DNA of 7,492 nt. Source: Bacillota bacterium (lineage in GTDB: Bacteria > Bacillota > Clostridia > Peptostreptococcales > Anaerovoracaceae). Under the pieces are notes generated by a model. That model saw only the letters and a list, made by a program, of their open reading frames with translations. It was not told the DNA's origin and did no database searches. Shown one piece after another: positions 4,856-7,492 of this stretch. The translations under genes and the position numbers were made by a program. The stretch covers positions 1 to 7,492 of the forward strand of contig JAFOGM010000023.1 of NCBI GenBank assembly GCA_017386805.1. The letters run 5' to 3'. Within the stretch, counting starts at the first letter, position 1. The number at the start of each line of letters is the position of its first letter.

Positions 4856-7492
4856 TTACTTTTCGTACAGATCCTTCAGCTTCAGCAGGTGTTCGTAACG
4901 AGCCTTAGCAGCTTCTTCGTTTCTTGCGAACAGTTCTTCTGCTCTTTCGGGGAATTCACGAGTCAGACGAGCATAACGAGCTTCGTTCATCATGAATTCA
5001 CGATAGCCGCCTGCAGGTTCCTTGGAATCCAGAGTGAACGGATTGGTGCCTTCCGGAGCAGCCGGGTTGTAACGGAACATGTTCCAGTAACCGCAATCTA
5101 CAGCCTTCTTCATTTCCTTCTGGCAGTTCATCATACCACCCTTGATGGAGTGCATTTCGCAAGGAGCGTAACCGATGATCAGGGACGGACCATTGTAAGC
5201 TTCCGCTTCAGTGATCGCCTTGATGGTCTGAGCGGTGTTAGCACCCATAGCAACCTGAGCTACGTATACGTAACCGTACTGCATAGCGATTTCGGACAGG
5301 CTCTTCTTCTTCATTTCCTTACCAGCAGCAGCGAACTGAGCTACCTGACCGATATTGGAAGCCTTGGAAGCCTGACCACCAGTGTTGGAGTAAACTTCGG
5401 TATCGAATACGAATACGTTAACGTCTTCGCCGGAAGCCAGAACGTGGTCCAGACCGCCGTAACCGATGTCGTAAGCCCAACCGTCACCACCGAAGATCCA
5501 TACGGACTTCTTGTTCAGGTAATCCTTCTTGGACAGGATTTCCTTAGCCATTTCGTTGTCAACGCCTTCCAGAGCAGCGATGTATTCCTTAGTTGCAGCC
5601 TGGTTTGCATTACCGTCGTTCATGGTGTCTAACCACTTCTGAGCAGCTTCAGCAACAGCCGGAACTTCTTCCATCAGCTTCTTGGTCAGTTCTGCACAGT
5701 TGTTTCTGATGGTCTTCTGACCAGTGTACATACCTAAACCGTGTTCTGCGTTGTCTTCGAACAGGGAGTTGCACCATGCCGGACCCTTACCTTCTGCGTC
5801 AGTGCAGTACGGGGAAGTAGCAGCCGGGCCGCCCCAGATGGAGGAACAACCAGTAGCGTTGGAGATATACATATGATCGCCGAACAGCTGAGTGATCAGA
5901 CGAGCATAGGAGGTTTCTGCACAACCTGCGCAGGAACCGGAGAACTGCAGGTACGGCTGCTTGAACTGGCTGTACTTAACAGTTGTATCGAACATGTCTT
6001 CCTTAGCGGAGGTCTGTACCAGGTAATCCCAAACAACAGCCTGCTGAGCTTCGTCAGCCTGAGCTACCATTTCGATTGCCTTGGTCGGACATGCTTCTAC
6101 GCAAACGCCGCAGCCCATGCAATCCAGCGGGGATACGCCCAGTGCGTAGGTGTAAACGCCCTTACCCTTACCAGCCTTGATTTCAGCGGTCTTGGTGCCT
6201 TCCGGAGCGTTCTTAACTTCTTCTTCAGTCAGTGCAAATGCACGGATGGTTGCGTGCGGACATACGTAAGCACAGGTGTTGCACTGTACGCACTTGTCAG
6301 CATTCCAGGTGGGAACAGTAACTGCTACGCCACGCTTTTCGTAAGCGGAAGCGCCCAGTTCGAACTGACCGTCAACGTGATCCATGAAGGTGGATACGGG
6401 CAGGCTGTCGCCGTCCATCTTGCCAACGGGGTTCAGAATGTTCTTAACCATCTTAACCAGTTCAGGCTTGCCAGCCAGTACAGCATCGTCAGCCGGATCA
6501 ACAGCGTCAGCCCATTCAGCCGGAACGTCGATCTTAACGAATGCAGTAGCACCAGCGTCGATAGCGTTGTGGTTCATTTCTACAACGTCCATACCCTTCT
6601 TGGAGTAAGACTTGGTAGCAGCATCCTTCATGTACTGCAGAGCTTCTTCCTGAGGCATTACCTTAGCCAGAGTGAAGAATGCGGACTGCAGAATGGTGTT
6701 GGTTCTCTTACCCATACCGATGGAGGTAGCCAGGTCGATAGCGTTGATAGTGTACAGCTGGATGTCGTTCTTAGCGATGTAACGCTTAGCTTCAGCAGAC
6801 AGCTGTTCAGCCAGTTCTTCCGGAGTCCACTGGCAGTTGATCATGAATACACCACCGGGCTTAACGTCGTTAACCATCTTGTAACCCTTAGTTACATAGC
6901 TGGGGTTGTGGCAAGCTACGAAGTCAGCCTTGTTGATGTAGTAAGGAGATCTGATCGCCTTGTCACCGAATCTCAGGTGAGAAATGGTTACGCCACCAGT
7001 CTTCTTGGAGTCATACTGGAAGTATGCCTGGATGTACTTGTCGGTGTGGTCACCGATGATCTTGATGGAGTTCTTGTTAGCACCAACGGTACCGTCGCCG
7101 CCCAGACCCCAGAACTTGCACTCGATGGTGCCTTCTGCTGCGGTGTTGGGAGCAGGTACTTCAGGCAGGGACAGACCGGTAACGTCGTCCACAATACCGA
7201 TGGTGAACTGACGGCGAGGTTCTTCCAGAGCCAGTTCTTCGTATACAGCGAATACGGAAGAAGGCGGAGTATCCTTGGAACCCAGACCGTAACGACCGCC
7301 GATAACCTTGATGTCGTGCAGACCAGCGTTAGCCAGAGCAGCAACAACGTCCATGTACAGAGGTTCACCCAGAGAACCGGGTTCCTTAGTTCTGTCCAGA
7401 ACAGCGATCTTCTTTGCGGTTGCGGGGATAGCAGCCAGCAGTCTGTCAGCAGCGAACGGTCTGTACAGTCTAACCTTGATCAGACCAACCTT
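4856..7492 (-). CDS. nifJ: Pyruvate:ferredoxin (flavodoxin) oxidoreductase, N-terminus beyond the window
   Basis: The frame is open from the right edge to the TAA at 4856-4858: 878 residues of a protein usually near 1,170-1,200, so about 300 N-terminal residues (the pyrimidine-binding half) are missing. The Met at 7352-7354 is internal, since KVRLYRPF and LDRTKEPGSLGEPLY precede it in frame. Order in the fragment: end of the transketolase-C-like domain (1-60); gamma-type domain with GDGTVGANKNSIK (132-144); EKR segment (385-387); two ferredoxin motifs, C401/404/407/411 and C458/461/464/468; the proximal cluster C521, C524, C549 and C778; and the thiamine pyrophosphate site GGDGWAYDIG through YSNTGGQ (668-706). 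It oxidises pyruvate with CoA to acetyl-CoA and CO2, reducing ferredoxin in the cytoplasm. All cluster cysteines are present, so it appears functional. The C-terminus (DLYEK) lacks the long extension of the Desulfovibrio enzyme. Strong codon bias suggests high expression. Confidence 0.97.
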   Translation of the reverse strand, partial: KVGLIKVRLYRPFAADRLLAAIPATAKKIAVLDRTKEPGSLGEPLYMDVVAALANAGLHDIKVIGGRYGLGSKDTPPSSVFAVYEELALEEPRRQFTIGIVDDVTGLSLPEVPAPNTAAEGTIECKFWGLGGDGTVGANKNSIKIIGDHTDKYIQAYFQYDSKKTGGVTISHLRFGDKAIRSPYYINKADFVACHNPSYVTKGYKMVNDVKPGGVFMINCQWTPEELAEQLSAEAKRYIAKNDIQLYTINAIDLATSIGMGKRTNTILQSAFFTLAKVMPQEEALQYMKDAATKSYSKKGMDVVEMNHNAIDAGATAFVKIDVPAEWADAVDPADDAVLAGKPELVKMVKNILNPVGKMDGDSLPVSTFMDHVDGQFELGASAYEKRGVAVTVPTWNADKCVQCNTCAYVCPHATIRAFALTEEEVKNAPEGTKTAEIKAGKGKGVYTYALGVSPLDCMGCGVCVEACPTKAIEMVAQADEAQQAVVWDYLVQTSAKEDMFDTTVKYSQFKQPYLQFSGSCAGCAETSYARLITQLFGDHMYISNATGCSSIWGGPAATSPYCTDAEGKGPAWCNSLFEDNAEHGLGMYTGQKTIRNNCAELTKKLMEEVPAVAEAAQKWLDTMNDGNANQAATKEYIAALEGVDNEMAKEILSKKDYLNKKSVWIFGGDGWAYDIGYGGLDHVLASGEDVNVFVFDTEVYSNTGGQASKASNIGQVAQFAAAGKEMKKKSLSEIAMQYGYVYVAQVAMGANTAQTIKAITEAEAYNGPSLIIGYAPCEMHSIKGGMMNCQKEMKKAVDCGYWNMFRYNPAAPEGTNPFTLDSKEPAGGYREFMMNEARYARLTREFPERAEELFARNEEAAKARYEHLLKLKDLYEK

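Noticed and set aside
4673..5632. Long plus-strand open frame (319 codons) overlapping the radical SAM 3' end and antisense to the oxidoreductase gene
   Set aside because: It reads through the bidirectional terminator and is antisense to the highly conserved oxidoreductase coding sequence. It shows no domain or ribosome binding site.

Overview
The window looks like chromosomal DNA from an anaerobic, fermentative low-to-mid GC Bacillota (Clostridia-type). The basis is a pyruvate:ferredoxin oxidoreductase with strongly biased codons, a PepV-type dipeptidase, an aldo/keto reductase fused to a bacterial-type ferredoxin domain, strong AGGAG-like ribosome binding sites and sigma-A-like promoters. 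No species is claimed.

Layout, left to right. (1) The 3' part of a LUD-domain protein gene (+), ending in a perfect 14-bp hairpin that serves as a bidirectional terminator. (2) An AT-rich island at about 480-1110 on the minus strand carrying what I read as a complete type III toxin-antitoxin locus: a good promoter, two tandem ~51-nt repeats each able to fold as an H-type RNA pseudoknot, an attenuating intrinsic terminator, a Shine-Dalgarno, and a 139-aa ToxN/AbiQ-superfamily endoribonuclease (CptN/TenpN-like). (3) A minus-strand pair transcribed toward the island: aldo/keto reductase with two [4Fe-4S] motifs, then a PepV-like M20 metallodipeptidase 25 nt downstream. (4) A divergent promoter region at about 3800-3850. 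(5) A plus-strand radical SAM/SPASM-like protein of unknown substrate. (6) A second bidirectional terminator between convergent genes. (7) The C-terminal ~878 residues of pyruvate:ferredoxin oxidoreductase (minus), running off the right edge.

How the genes relate: the oxidoreductase, the ferredoxin-fused reductase, the LUD protein and the radical SAM enzyme are ordinary redox and metabolic equipment of an anaerobe, and the dipeptidase supplies amino acids from peptides. The toxin-antitoxin locus is functionally unrelated to these. Its base composition (34% G+C at 481-900, against 52-60% in the neighbouring lines I counted) suggests it was acquired between two housekeeping genes. It is the most interesting item: the antitoxin is an RNA that protein-only annotation would miss, and the two repeats differ from each other in ways that keep the predicted base pairs.
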